From positions 68,506,907 to 68,570,906 of the forward strand of contig NC_133657.1 in the NCBI RefSeq assembly GCF_009905375.1: DNA of 64,000 nucleotides, written 5' to 3'. The DNA comes from Apium graveolens (taxonomy: Eukaryota; Streptophyta; Magnoliopsida; Apiales; Apiaceae). The notes under the pieces were generated by a model. It did not search any database. It was not told the origin of the DNA and saw nothing but the letters and a program-made list of their open reading frames with translations. Within the stretch, counting starts at the first letter, position 1, and every line of letters begins with the position of its first letter. Below, piece by piece: positions 31,762 to 42,303 of the stretch. A program made the position numbers and the translations under genes.

Positions 31762-33195
31762 TTAGGAATAATTAAGCATACCTAGCTCACTTACCAATCT
31801 TGTGAATGTTGATTCATCAAGTGGCTTGGTGAATATGTCTGCAATTTGTTTTTCACTTGGAACAAAATGAAGTTCCATTATACCACTCATCACATGTTCC
31901 CTTATGAAGTGGTACTTGATGTCAATGTGCTTGGTTCTTGAATGCTGCACTGGATTTTCAGTAATAGCAATGGCACTTGTGTTGTCACAGAATATTGGAA
32001 TTTTGTCAACATTCAGCCCATAGTCAAATAGTTGATTTCTCATCCATAATATCTGTGCACAGCAACTACCAGCAGCAATGTACTCAGCCTCAACTGTTGA
32101 TGTAGAAACAGAATTTTGCTTCTTGCTGAACCATGAAACAAGCTTATTCCCTAGAAATTGACAGGTGTCAGTTGTACTTTTCCTATCTATTTTGCAACCT
32201 GCATAATCTGCATCTGAGTAGCCAATTAGATCAAAACCAGACTCTCTAGGTTACCAAATTCCTAGATTTTGAGTCCCTTTGAGATATCTGAAAATTCTTT
32301 TAATAGCAACTAAGTGAGATTCTCTAGGATCAGCTTCAAATCTAGCACAAAGACATGTAAAAAACATTATATCAGGTCTACTGGAAGTTAAATATAGAAG
32401 TGAACCAACCATGCCTCTATAGCTTGTAATGTCCACAGACTTTTCAGCCTTGTTTAATTCAAGCTTAGTGGCAGTGGCCATGGGAGTTTTTGCAGATGAA
32501 CATTCCATTAAGTCAAACTTCTTTAAAAGATCATAAATATATTTAGTTTGACTAATGAAAATTCCACCACTAACTTGTTTAACTTGTAAACCAAGAAAAT
32601 AAGTTAGCTCTCCCATCATGCTCATTTCATATTTACTTTGCATTAGCTTAGCAAACTTTTTACAAAGTTTATCATCTGTAGAACCAAATATAATATCATC
32701 TACATAAATTTGAACAAGTATGGTAGAGCCATTAACATTTCTAAAGAAAAGAGTTTTGTCAACAGTACCTCTTGTGAAGTAATTATCTAGGAGAAATTTT
32801 GACAAAGTCTCATACCAGGCTCTAGGTGCTTGCTTTAGTCCATAGAGTGCTTTCAACAGATAATACACATGGTCTGGAAAATTTGGATCTTCAAACCCTG
32901 AAGGTTGGCTCACATAAACTTCTTCCTCCAATTCTCCATTCAGAATTGCACTCTTGACATCCATTTGATAGACTTTGAAATTGGCAGAGGCTGCATAGGC
33001 TAGAAAAATTTTGATGGCTTCAAGTCTTGCAACAGGAGCAAATGTCTCATCAAAATCTATTCCCTCTTGTTGAGAGTAGCCCTTGGCAACCAATCTAGCT
33101 TTATTCCTTATGACAATGCCATTTTCATCCATCTTGTTTCTGAATACCCATTATGTGTCAATAGAACTCTTGTTCTTTAGCTTGTGTACCAGCTT
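31762..33195 (-). pseudogene. C2 reverse transcriptase and RNase H
   Basis: RT runs from about 33150 to 32300 with [53 protein letters not shown] and YVDD in [12 protein letters not shown]. RNase H follows: SDADYAG, STVEAEYIAAGSC, CDNTSAIAI, then IADIFTKPL before the stop at 31762. In-frame stops are a TAA about 33150 (in the motif before WVFRNK) and TAA at 32251-32253 (a lost Tyr codon in GIWYPRES). The rest is intact. C1 shows the same domains with different stops. Confidence 0.92.
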
Positions 33196-33924
33196 TCATA
33201 CTTTGTTCCTCTCAAATTGGTTTAGCTCCTCTTGCATTGCTAAAATCCAATCTGGATCCAATAGAGCTTCTTCCACTCTCTTAGGTTCCTCCTGTGATAG
33301 AAAACTGTTGTATAGACATTCATCTTGAGTAGCCCTTCTAGTTTGCACCTTAGATGTTGCATCACCAATGATTAGTTCAAAGGGATGATTCTTGGTCCAT
33401 TTCCTTTGAGGTGGTAGATTAGCTCTAGATGAGGTGGCCTCAGTGTTGTCATGATGTGAGATAGAGTGTTGATTGGTTGAAAATCCCCTTGAGTTATTGG
33501 TCCTTTGCAAGGAATTGGGAGTTCTATCATCTGATGATGTAAATTGATTATCCGTTGATGAACTATGATCAACGGATGCTCCATTATGTACTTCAACGGA
33601 TGATGCACTTTGTCTTTCAACGGATGCTGCATTACTTCTGTCAACGGATGCTGAGTTATGACTTTCAACTGATGCATCATTTTGTGCATTATCCAAAGGT
33701 AAATTTTGAATCCTTTTTGAAGTGTCTTCTCCATCATTCTCATCTTCACTATCATCACAATATATCTCAATGTTGTCAAATTTGAGTCCTTCATGATGTC
33801 CCTCATCTGTTAGTCCATCAATCTTTTTATCATCAAACATAACATGCACAGATTCCATAACAATGTTGGTTCTTAGATTGTAGACCTTATATGATTTTCC
33901 AGCAGAATAACCAACAAATATCCC
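33196..33924 (-). pseudogene. C2 integrase C-terminal region and word-encoded spacer
   Basis: The frame continues from integrase after a TAA at 33925-33927 (GIFVGYSAGKSYKVYN, SVHVMFDDKKIDG) and ends at a TGG-to-TGA stop at 33196. Between them lies a low-complexity stretch encoded by repeats of the C2 word (33550-33673), giving ASVD, ASVE and SSVE peptides. The link between integrase and RT is variable in copia elements, so these repeats sit where insertion is tolerated. Confidence 0.85.
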
Positions 33925-35106
33925 TTAATCAGCCTTTGCATCAAACTTGCCTTTGTGATCAGGTTGGTTCCTTAGAATGTAGCATTTGCAACCAAAGACA
34001 TGAAGGAAGTTTAAGGTTGGTTTTCTTCTCTTGAACAATTGATAGGGAGTCATGCCTTTTGCCTGATTGATTAGAGAAATATTTTGAGTGTAACATGCAC
34101 AGTTAACGGCCTCAGCCCAAAAATATGTTGGGAGTTTTGACTCTTCAAGCATTGTTCTTGCAGCTTCAGTTAGTGATCTATTATTCCTTTCCACCACACC
34201 ATTTTGTTGTGGAGTCTTTGGAGCTAAGAACTTATGCATGATCCCATTTTCTTCACAGAACAACCTCATGGTAGAATTCCTGAACTCAGTTCCATTGTCA
34301 CTCCCGATATTCCTTACTTTGAAATCTGGATGGTTGTTGACTTGCTTGATATGATTGATAATGATTTCACTAGCTTCATCCTTTGATCCAAGAAAATAGG
34401 TCCATGAAAACTTTGAGAAATCATCTACAATCACTAGGCAATATCTTTTCCTTGAAATTGACAATACATTGAATGGTCCAAAAAGATCCATGTGTAGCAG
34501 TTGTAATGGTTCATCAATTGCTGATTCAAGCTTCTTACTGAATGATGCTCTCTTTTGCTTTCCTTTCTGACAAGCATTACACAGTCCATCCCTTGAGAAT
34601 TCCACTAGAGGCATTCCTCTAACTAAGTCCTTTTTGACTAGATCATTCATTTTCTTAAAATTCAAATGGGATAGCTTCTTGTGCCATAGCCAACTTTCAT
34701 CTGGACTTGCTTTGCTGAAAAGACAAGTAATTGATTTTGCATATGTAGAGTTGAAGTCATCCAAGTACACATTCCCTTTTCTAACTCCAGTTAGAACCAC
34801 TTTGTTGTCCTTCTTACTGGTAACAACACAGGCTTCAGAATTGAAGGAAACAGTATTCCCTCTATCACATAGTTGACTGATGCTCAATAGATTGTGTTTG
34901 AGACCATCAACTAATGCAACTTCATCAATGATGACATTTTCCTTTGAAATCAAGCCATATCCCATAGTGAACCCTTTGTTGTCATCTCCAAAGGTTATGC
35001 TAGGGCCAGCTCTCTCCTTGAACTCTGTGAGCAGGGTGAAATCTCCTGTCATGTGCCTTGAATAACCACTGTCCAAGTACCATAGATTCCTTCTTCTTCC
35101 CTGCAC
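33925..35106 (-). CDS. C2 protease and integrase core (393 aa ORF)
   Basis: The segment begins with the aspartic protease (NLWYLDSGYSRHMTGDF, active DSG), then LVDGLKHNLLSISQLCDRG. The integrase zinc-binding region follows (WHKKLSHLNF ... CNACQKGKQK) and the catalytic core, with Asp in LLHMDLFGPF, Asp in IGSDNGTEFRN and Glu in QNGVVERNN. All three catalytic residues are present. The ORF ends at a TAA (33925-33927) in ADEGIFVGY, where Glu is expected. A frameshift near 35110 separates it from gag. It is the best preserved integrase in the window. Confidence 0.92.
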   Translation of the reverse strand: MQGRRRNLWYLDSGYSRHMTGDFTLLTEFKERAGPSITFGDDNKGFTMGYGLISKENVIIDEVALVDGLKHNLLSISQLCDRGNTVSFNSEACVVTSKKDNKVVLTGVRKGNVYLDDFNSTYAKSITCLFSKASPDESWLWHKKLSHLNFKKMNDLVKKDLVRGMPLVEFSRDGLCNACQKGKQKRASFSKKLESAIDEPLQLLHMDLFGPFNVLSISRKRYCLVIVDDFSKFSWTYFLGSKDEASEIIINHIKQVNNHPDFKVRNIGSDNGTEFRNSTMRLFCEENGIMHKFLAPKTPQQNGVVERNNRSLTEAARTMLEESKLPTYFWAEAVNCACYTQNISLINQAKGMTPYQLFKRRKPTLNFLHVFGCKCYILRNQPDHKGKFDAKAD

Positions 35107-35120
35107 ACAACAAAATCAAA

Positions 35121-35948
35121 TCAAGTTGATTTTGGTACCCAAGTTTCCTTGGGTCCAGCCTTGTTAGTCTTTTTCCTAGACTTCACACTTCCTGCATCTT
35201 TTGACTTAGGTAACTTTGAGTCAACCTTGGTCTCAGATGTAGTTGGTTGAAGTGTAGGGTTAGTCACGGAATCATTTAGCATATTTGGTTGAATTTGATA
35301 AGGCATAGATTGTACAAACATATTATTCCACATGGGCATGTTGTATGGCATTTGAGGCATACTAAATGCAGCAAAATAAGGATTATTAACATATGGCATG
35401 TTTGCAAAATGTGCATATGGATTCTGTTGAGACATAACAGACATAGCATGCAGTGGTGACATAGACATGTTAGGCATGGAAGGAGTTAAAGGCATGGGAG
35501 CATTTTTAACAGATTTGCAGTTAGTAGATAGATGATTAACACTACTACAATGCACACAACTTTTTCTAGGAGCATACTTATCAGGTGTGTAGTGGTTATG
35601 TTTGTTAATCCCTACCTTCCCATTTCTATTAGATTTTCTTTTAGTTTCCTTTTTATCCTCAACCAACTTAAGCCTATTTTTCAACTGATCTAAAGTCATG
35701 TGTCCTATATTCACCTTACTGGCATCTTTGGATGTGCTAGCTTCTTCTTTGACAAAGTTCTTGGAAGTTGAACCAAACTTCTTACTGAGATTTTTCAAAT
35801 TATCCTTTTTAGAGTCATTTGCCTGTTTCAACTGATCAACCTTCAAAGGATGCTCCTTTTCTTCCTTCAACGGATGACTCTCATCATCCGTTGATTCCAC
35901 ATCCGTTGACAGTCCATCAATTAATTCCATTTCCTTTTTGTTTTTCTT
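35121..35948 (-). pseudogene. gag: C2 gag C-terminal part: second zinc knuckle and Met/Pro/Asn-rich tail
   Basis: In phase with gag, after a TGG-to-TGA stop at 35949-35951. It starts with Ser/Asp/Glu-rich sequence encoded in part by the C2 word (35867-35909) and has a second CX2CX4HX4C knuckle (CVHCSSVNHLSTNC, about 35565-35520). It then has a striking Met/Pro/Asn/Tyr-rich segment (MPNMSMSPLHAMSVMSQQ, MPQMPYNMPMWNNM) to about 35290. The rest is Lys/Ser-rich up to the frameshift before protease. Confidence 0.8.
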
Positions 35949-37537
35949 TCAGGCATTCTCACAGAGTGATTCAATTCCTTGAACCTTGACAATTTGAGCA
36001 CTAACATCCCTAGATGTTTTCCAGGCCTTGATTACCTCTTGCTCACGTTCTAGTTGTTTAGAAAGAATTTCTACTTTCTTAACAGACTCTTCTAGTTCAC
36101 TCTCAACAGATAAGCATTTGATTTTAATCTTTTCAAGCTCAATTACCTTACCCTCTAACACAGCATTCCTATCACTTAAAAACATATTATTCTTTTTAAT
36201 TCTCATGTTCTCTTTAGCCAGTGATTTAAGGGAAACGCGTAAATGATATAATTCATTGGACATATCATTTATAGCTTCATTGCATTCATTTTTAGAAAGC
36301 TGAGAGAGGTCAGTAGTGATTACCTGGTTGCTTGATGAACTAGTTTCATTTTCATCAGAATTAGCCATCAGGGCTAAGTTGACATATTCCATATCATCAT
36401 CTTCATTGGCTCCATCAGCTGCCCAGTCATTTTCCTGAGTCAGAAAAGCCCTTTCCTTTTGTTTGAGAAATTTGAAATATTTCTTTTTATAATCCACTTG
36501 CTCAAATTTCTTCTTTTCAGAAGTTGGCTTTCTGCACTCACTTGCAAAGTGTCCACTTGTGCCACAGTTATAACACTTGAACTTAGACTTATCCACCATG
36601 TTCTTGTTTGGCTTAGTGGCTCTAGTGTTTTTATTGAATTTCATCTTTGCAAACCTTCTGGACAGAAAAGCCAGATGTTCATCAACATCACCAGAGTCAT
36701 CTTGACTGGAATTGTCTTCAACCTCAGCTGCTTGCTCATTTCCCTTGCTTGATTCTGATTTGCTTGTGCCAATTTTGAGACTTGGCATTGTCTTTTCTTC
36801 ATTCCTGGCTTCAGTTCTCTCATTTTCAGCTACAAGTGCTACTGATCCACCTTTTCTCTTTCCCTTCTCCAACAGCTCATCTTGCTCCATCTTAAGTTCA
36901 TAGGTCTTCAAAATTCCATATAATCTTTCAAGTGTGAAGTCCTTATAATATTGAGAATTCCTTAGTGAAACAATCATAGGCTTCCATTCCTTTGGTAGAG
37001 ACCTCAGAAATTTTAAGTTGGAATCCTTGACTTGGTACACTCTGCCATACAGCTTCAATCCATTTAATAGTTTCTGAAATCTATTGAAGGTATCATTCAA
37101 TGATTCTCCTTCTTCAGAATGAAAATATTCATATTGTTGAATGAGAAGCTGCATTTTGTTTTCTCTAACTTGTTCAGTACCTTCACAGATAAGTTGTACA
37201 GTATCCCAAATTTCCTTAGCAGTTTGGCTGTTAATGACATTATCAAACATATCTTTGTCTAGGCCATTAAAAATAATGTTCATGGCCTTCTTGTCCTTGT
37301 GAACCTCTTCAATATCTTCATCAGTCATTCTGCTTTTGGCTTGGGAATAGACTGTCCAACAGCAACTATGGCAGTGGCAGCTGTGGCCACTTTGTGAGGG
37401 ATGTGAGGACCATTCTCAATGCAGTTTATATAGCTTTCATCTTGAGAGAGGAGATGTAGATGCATCTTCACTTTCCAGTGATGATAATTATCTCTTTCCG
37501 GGATTGGAATCTTCATTCCAATATCCTTCTTACTCAT
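35949..37537 (-). pseudogene. gag: C2 gag (capsid, zinc knuckle, coiled coil)
   Basis: ATG 37537 (MSKKDIGMKIPIPERDNYHH) lies about 47 bases past the PBS. A one-base deletion near 37327 (GAATGGACT to GAATGACT, judged from the expected AEWTDED reading) breaks the frame; the remainder is open from 37328 to 35949. The capsid-like domain has AKEIWDTVQLICEGTEQV and DSNLKFLRSLPKEWKPM. The knuckle CYNCGTSGHFASEC is near 36570-36530. A long charged helix (NMRIKKNNMFLSDRNAVLEG to about 36030) predicts a coiled coil. Gag would assemble particles and bind RNA. Confidence 0.88.
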
Positions 37538-37583
37538 GGTGTTAGTAGAATAGATCTTTAAACACTTTCTATGTCAGGAGCTT

Positions 37584-37595
37584 GCTCTGATACCA
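37584..37595 (-). other. C2 primer binding site, tRNA-iMet
   Basis: The minus strand reads TGGTATCAGAGC, a perfect match to the complement of the plant initiator tRNA-Met 3' end, two bases from the 5' LTR. Confidence 0.92.
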
Positions 37596-37597
37596 AT

Positions 37598-38673
37598 TGT
37601 TATTCCTAAGGAACTAACAATGAGATTTACAAAAGGGGGGTTGAATGTAAATCTCAAAACTTTTTCAAGTTTTGAGCAGTTTCAAAAACTAAGTGTATGA
37701 TGAACAGATGTGTGTGAATTGCTTTGAACAGGTGCAGACAGATGTATATTCAAGACACAAATGTAAAGAACACAAAGGCTTTAAAAACTTTTCTGGTGGA
37801 TTTGTTGTTCCACCAGAGATATGTATTTCATAAAATCTGTGATACAAAGAATTGTTCACAGCTGCTTCCTAGTACAAACTAGATGTTTTTCTCTCTATGT
37901 TTTTTTAAACAGCTCTGGAAAATTCACATCTAATTACTAGCTACAACTTGGTTTATATATCACCAAGTTTACAAATGAAGACAAAGATAAAATACCATCA
38001 TAAAATAGTTCTTCACATGTTTCTTCTTCATTTCTCTATCCAATGCAATCTAAGATAATCTGTGAATCTTTGAATACTTCCTTATTTGCACCAGAATGGA
38101 AATGCTGCTTTTTCTTGATTCCTCCAAGAGGCTACCATATTCCAATTGTCTCTGTCAACTCATGTGCCTCTGTCAGCTTATGAATTGTCACTATCAACTG
38201 CTATGGAACTGAGCATCCGTTGCTGGCTTTATCCGTTGATGCTTTAGTGACATCCGTTGATGCTTTAATAGTTGAAGCTTTATCCGTTGATGCACTCATC
38301 CGTTGATGGATGTTATCCGTTGATGCTTTAGAGACATCCGTTGAAGCTTTGTTTCTCATCCTTGAAGGCCTTTAATCTATCAGTTGATACTACTTCATTT
38401 ATACAAAATTACAAGGCATGAAATATTTACAATTAGCCCTCCTATTTGCATATCCACTAGTAGTCAACATGACTTATAATTTCCCACAACTTCTAAGAAT
38501 TATAACTTAAATACAGAGACTGAAATGTGCTACAATACTAAAATTATTTCTAAGTAAAGCTACTCCATCAATGAATAGCCAAAGTGGTCTTATCCGTTGA
38601 GGCTACAAACACTAGATTTCTACTTAAGTGTTTTGTTTAACTTATCATCAAACTAATACATTTATTCCTAACA
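37598..38673 (-). repeat. C2 5' LTR (1,076 bp)
   Basis: Mate of 25376-26467. It holds the G-loop hairpin at 37622-37655, the TATA hairpin at 37945-37969 and ATCCGTTGA words at 38231, 38252, 38282, 38298, 38315, 38336 and 38592. A small deletion near 38220 accounts for the shorter length. Confidence 0.95.
37945..37969 (-). promoter_or_regulatory. C2 LTR TATA box in a hairpin loop
   Basis: AACTTGGT and ACCAAGTT form an 8-bp stem around the 9-base loop TTATATATC; on the minus strand the loop reads GATATATAA. Confidence 0.6.
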
Positions 38674-40153
38674 AAGTCATCAAGCTTCACCTTCCGAGAG
38701 AGAATACCCTTCATAAACTTCACATAACTAGGCATTTGTTCAAGAGCTTCAGCGAAAGGTATGTTGATGTGAAGTTTCTTGAACACCTCCGGAAACTTCT
38801 CAAACTGCTTATCCAGCTTTTTCTTCTACAACTTCTTAGGGAATGGAGGTGGAGGATAGATATGTTTTTCCCCTGTATTACCTTCAGGAGGAGTGTGTTC
38901 AATAGTAGTCTTCCTTGGTTCTACTTCAACTTCCTTCTGCACTTCTTCTTTAGACACAGCTTCTTCATCCGAACCATGAGAATGTTCAGGGTTTGTAACC
39001 TTCCCAGACCTCAATGTAATTGCCTTTACCTGCTCCTTTGCTTCCCTCTTTCCCGGTACTTCAGTGTCATTAGGAAGTGTACCAGGTTGATGATTTAACA
39101 AGGCATTGGCAATTTACCCAATTTTATTTTCCAAGGTCTTAATAGAAACCGCTTGGCTCTTCCACATGAGCCTCAACTCCTCCAATTCAAATTTCTCATT
39201 CGACTGTTACAGCTGGAGTTGTTGCCTTGGTGCATATTGCGGTTGCTGAAAACCAGGGGGTTGTACTGTTTTGCTGGGTATTGCTGATAAGGCTGCTGAA
39301 CCGCATTCTGAGTATCGCTCCAGCTAAAATTAGGATGATTGCGGTTGTTAGGATGATAGGTGGCTGGCGCAGGTTGCTGTGACCTCTAAAAGTTGCTCAC
39401 GAACTGAGCTGATTCACTAGAAATGGCACACTAATCAGTCTCATGGGCACCAGCACAAAGCTCACAGACACTAGTGATCTGATTAACTCCATAATTAGAT
39501 AGAGAATCCACCTTCATCGTCAAAGCCTTAAGTTGAGCAGCTATAGCAGTAGCTGCATCCAACTCCAGAATTCCTGCTACCTTACCCTGAGATAGTCGCT
39601 GAGTAGGATTCTTGTATTCATTAGCAGCCATCAGTTCAATCAATTCATCAGCTTCATCGTAGCTTTTAGCCCACAAGGCTCCTCCTGATGCTACATCAAG
39701 CATGGGTCTAGAAGTAGCACCCAAACCATTATAGAAACAACTAATAATCATCCAGTCAGGCATCCCATGATGAGGATACTTCCTAAGTATCTCCTTATAT
39801 CGATCCCAAGCCTTGCATAAAGATTCTCCATATTGCTGAGCAAATTGAGTAAGTGCGTTTCCGATTGCAGCAGTCTTTGCCATACGAAAGAATTTGGTTG
39901 AGAACTTCTGAGGAAGATCCTTCCATTTGGTGATAGACCCTGGTGGTAAAGAATGTAGCTACTTAGCTTTATCCCGCAGAGAGAATGGGAAAAGCCTCAA
40001 CTTAATAGCATCGTTAGAAACTCCATTGAACTTGAAAGTGTCGCAGATCCCGATGAAATCTCTGATGTGCATGTTGGGGTCTTCTGTCGGAGAACCCCCA
40101 AACTGAACTGAAATCTGTATAATCTGAATCGTGCTCGACTTGATCTTAAAGGT
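38674..40153 (-). pseudogene. gag: A2 gag (N-terminus deleted)
   Basis: The minus strand encodes the A2 gag from TFKIKSSTIQI (about 40153) through the gag domain (39883-39431: KAWDRYKEILRK, YPHHGMPDWMIISCFYNGLG) and the knuckle CELCAGAHETD. It continues to the linker (39101-38826: GKREAKEQVKAITLRSGKV) up to the C2 insertion. Compared with A1, about the first 80 codons are missing, as are the start codon, the leader and the PBS; LTR sequence follows directly. Stops and small indels are scattered. Confidence 0.85.
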
Positions 40154-40721
40154 AATAAAACAACTAAAACAAAGTTATAACTTAAAACAAAGAATCATAA
40201 GAATAAACTAGATCTTCTTCGCCTTGGTTGAATTATGCACTACGGTCTTCTTACGCCTTCTCCTTAGCTCTGGTACGTCTCTTCCATAAAACGACCTTTA
40301 TTTATGTATATATATGTTGTAGAATTAATCAGGGCTTCAAACTCTCAAAATCCCAATAAAAACAGAATTCTGTCATCCCGACCTGGCACGGCCGCGCGCT
40401 GCTTCAGCGCGGGCGCACTGAGTTTCTACTTCTTGGGCGCGGCCGCGCGCTGCTTTAGCGCGGGCGCGCCGTCCTTCTCGATAAAATTCTGATTTCTTTT
40501 TTCCTTATTGATTTGAGCTAGTCTTTTCACGAGCCTTTATTCTAGACACCATCCTAACACCAAATTAGCACTAAAACCATACTAATTGACCTGATTACCT
40601 CAAAAATGCCTGCAATGCAGAAACACTACAAAAACACGTTAAAAACACTAATAACTTGAGTACAAAACACTAATTCAAATCTTTACGGAGCGAAATAAAG
40701 TGTCATAAATGCCACTTAATA
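40154..40721 (-). repeat. A2 5' LTR remnant (outer 0.57 kb)
   Basis: The outer end AAATGCCACTTAATA matches the A1 LTR terminus AAATGCCACTTATCA with decay. It also shares the cluster of short C/T-rich words near 40200-40290 and the GC-rich modules (40387-40471). Its inner half is lost in the deletion that fused it to gag. A TATA-like run lies at 40307-40315. Confidence 0.75.
40387..40471. repeat. Two GC-rich modules in the A2 LTR
   Basis: Two copies of CACGGCCGCGCGC or GCGCGGCCGCGCGC followed after TGCTTYAG by GCGCGGGCGC, separated by about 20 bases with CTACT. Same design as 5858-5891 and 6699-6806. Confidence 0.75.
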
Positions 40722-41851
40722 GAAATATACACACACACACATAGAGGGATGAAAGAGGGAGATAGAGTGAGTAAGAACCTCTTTAAGCACAACATAATCA
40801 AAGTTAACAATACCTCTGTAAATGAGGCATTTAAGCAGAATCCGCGGTGATTATTTGATTCAACATAAAAAAGATTATTTTTTTCAAATTTTGAAAGTAC
40901 AGTTTCAGTATTTTCACACTACTATAGGCATAATAACTTCATATATATATATATATAAAGTCTCCTGATCATATAAAAAAATAGAATGGAAACAAGCCCA
41001 ACCCAACAAAATTTAATCAATTATCTTCTATTATATTAGCACTGACACAGTAACCTCCCCTTTTTATGAATAATATCGACATAATACATATAATATATAC
41101 ACACAAAATAAATCTCCAACTCCTCCATTTTTCAATCACCGATTCATCATTATTATACTAAAAATCACTAAAATTTTAACATAAATCGACGATTTAAACG
41201 CGACATTCACCTACTCTTCTGAAATTAAACTGAAATCACTATTTTATATTACACAAATTAATGAAGTACCAGGTTAATACTGAAATCACTAATTTGTCTT
41301 ACACAAATCACTAATATGTGCTATGAAAATCGATTTATATTGTAAAAATCATTAAAAATTGATACTGACTTATTACATATTGTACACAACCATTGTATCA
41401 CTAACGCATATCTTGTAGTCACCATCACCATCACATCCAATCAATTCACCACAATCATCATGCGACAACTATAATTTCAAACAGAATTCACTAACGATAA
41501 CTATTAATACATTAATTACTACATATAAGAGAGGTGGGGAAGAGAGAGAGGTGGAAAAGAGAGAGATGTCATAAAAAAGGTATGAGAAGATGAAGATGAA
41601 GATTCACGAAGGAAGATAGGAAAATATAGAGGAACCGACAGGGTGGTGGTGGAGGAAGGGGGTGATGGCGGTAGTGAGGGTGATAGCGGTGATAGCTGGT
41701 GGATAGGTTCAAGGGTGAGGTTTTGAATTTTGGGGAGGAGTCGGGGGTTGAGGGTACAGTAAAAGTGGAAGTGAGGTAGGTGGATAATGGGGTTTTTAGT
41801 TTTTATTTAAAGGGGGTTTCTATTTGACCATATCCCTAAATATATATAGTA
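40722..41851. other. Non-coding DNA, unassigned
   Basis: No credible coding frame. It contains an AC run (40728-40742), a short TA run (40941-40958), an AT-rich middle, a GA-rich tract (41526-41570) and a G-rich GGTGG/GGTGAT-repeat stretch (41636-41705). It may be a decayed mobile element; I cannot place it. Confidence 0.5.
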
Positions 41852-42236
41852 AGGTTCTAGAGAGAACTTTTTTCAAAAGAGAACAAGAGAACCTTAGATT
41901 AAAAATGAGTTTTGTAATATTTTTTTAGCTTATTTGAACTTTATAACATTCTAAAATATTCATTAATATTATAAAAGTCATTACAAATTTTTAACATCAA
42001 GATTTGAATCAACAATTATGAGATTCAAAATAGATTTTTAAAATGCATGAGATTCAAAAGTAGATTCCAAACTTTTTTCATGATTTCTTTTCAAAACTTT
42101 TAAAAAAATTATTGTTTGTATATCACTTTATGGAAGACAGTTAAAATAAAAAACATTTACACTTTTTTCAGTTTTAAAATTAATTTTTAAAAGGGGTTCT
42201 TTCCTTCCCATTTTTAGTGAGTTATCTCTTGAACGC
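41852..42236. mobile_element. MITE-like repeat with imperfect 17-bp terminal inverted repeats
   Basis: AGGTTCTAGAGAGAACT (41852-41868) and the reverse complement of 42220-42236 (GCGTTCAAGAGATAACT) match at 13 of 17 positions. Both ends border TA-rich DNA. The interior is AT-rich and non-coding. Target duplication is not clear. Confidence 0.35.
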
Positions 42237-42243
42237 TAGCATA

Positions 42244-42250
42244 TATACAT

Positions 42251-42292
<42 letters not shown>

Positions 42293-42303
42293 GTGTGTAT
42301 GTG
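42244..42303. repeat. AC/AT/GT microsatellite at the T1 insertion point
   Basis: Runs of CA, then TA, then TG dinucleotides lead straight into the T1 LTR. The DNA beyond the other T1 end (54023-54039) is also TA-rich, so T1 probably entered a dinucleotide repeat. Confidence 0.85.

Larger units (their letters stand above)
25376..38673 (-). mobile_element. C2: SIRE/Maximus-type Ty1/copia retrotransposon with very large 3' gene
   Basis: LTRs 25376-26467 (1,092 bp) and 37598-38673 (1,076 bp) share TGTTATTCC...CCTAACA ends. The flanks are AAGTA (left) and AAGTC (right), a 5-bp duplication with one later change. Order on the minus strand is 5' LTR, tRNA-Met PBS, gag, protease, integrase, RT, RNase H, spacer, 4.5-kb 3' gene, polypurine tract, 3' LTR. 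The length of 13.3 kb fits the SIRE/Maximus lineage. The LTRs differ by roughly 3% plus a small indel, judged by eye, so C2 looks younger than C1. Pol is one frame with a handful of stops, and integrase catalytic residues are all present. Confidence 0.92.
6137..40721 (-). mobile_element. A2: older Athila element, broken by A1, C1 and C2
   Basis: Once the inserted elements are set aside, the pieces 40721-38674, 25375-24283 and 9469-6137 read on the minus strand as LTR remnant, gag, protease, RT, RNase H, integrase and the start of a 3' gene. The joins are exact: the RT reading continues across the C1 target duplication GCAAC and gag/protease continues across C2. A2 has many stops and frameshifts, lacks its PBS and gag start, and has lost an integrase active-site residue. 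It is therefore the oldest layer of the nest. Its 3' LTR must lie beyond A1, left of the window. Confidence 0.85.

Noticed and set aside
41852..42236. Helitron reading of this repeat because of CTAG near 42236
   Set aside because: No hairpin just before CTAG and no Helitron protein; the inverted ends fit a MITE better.
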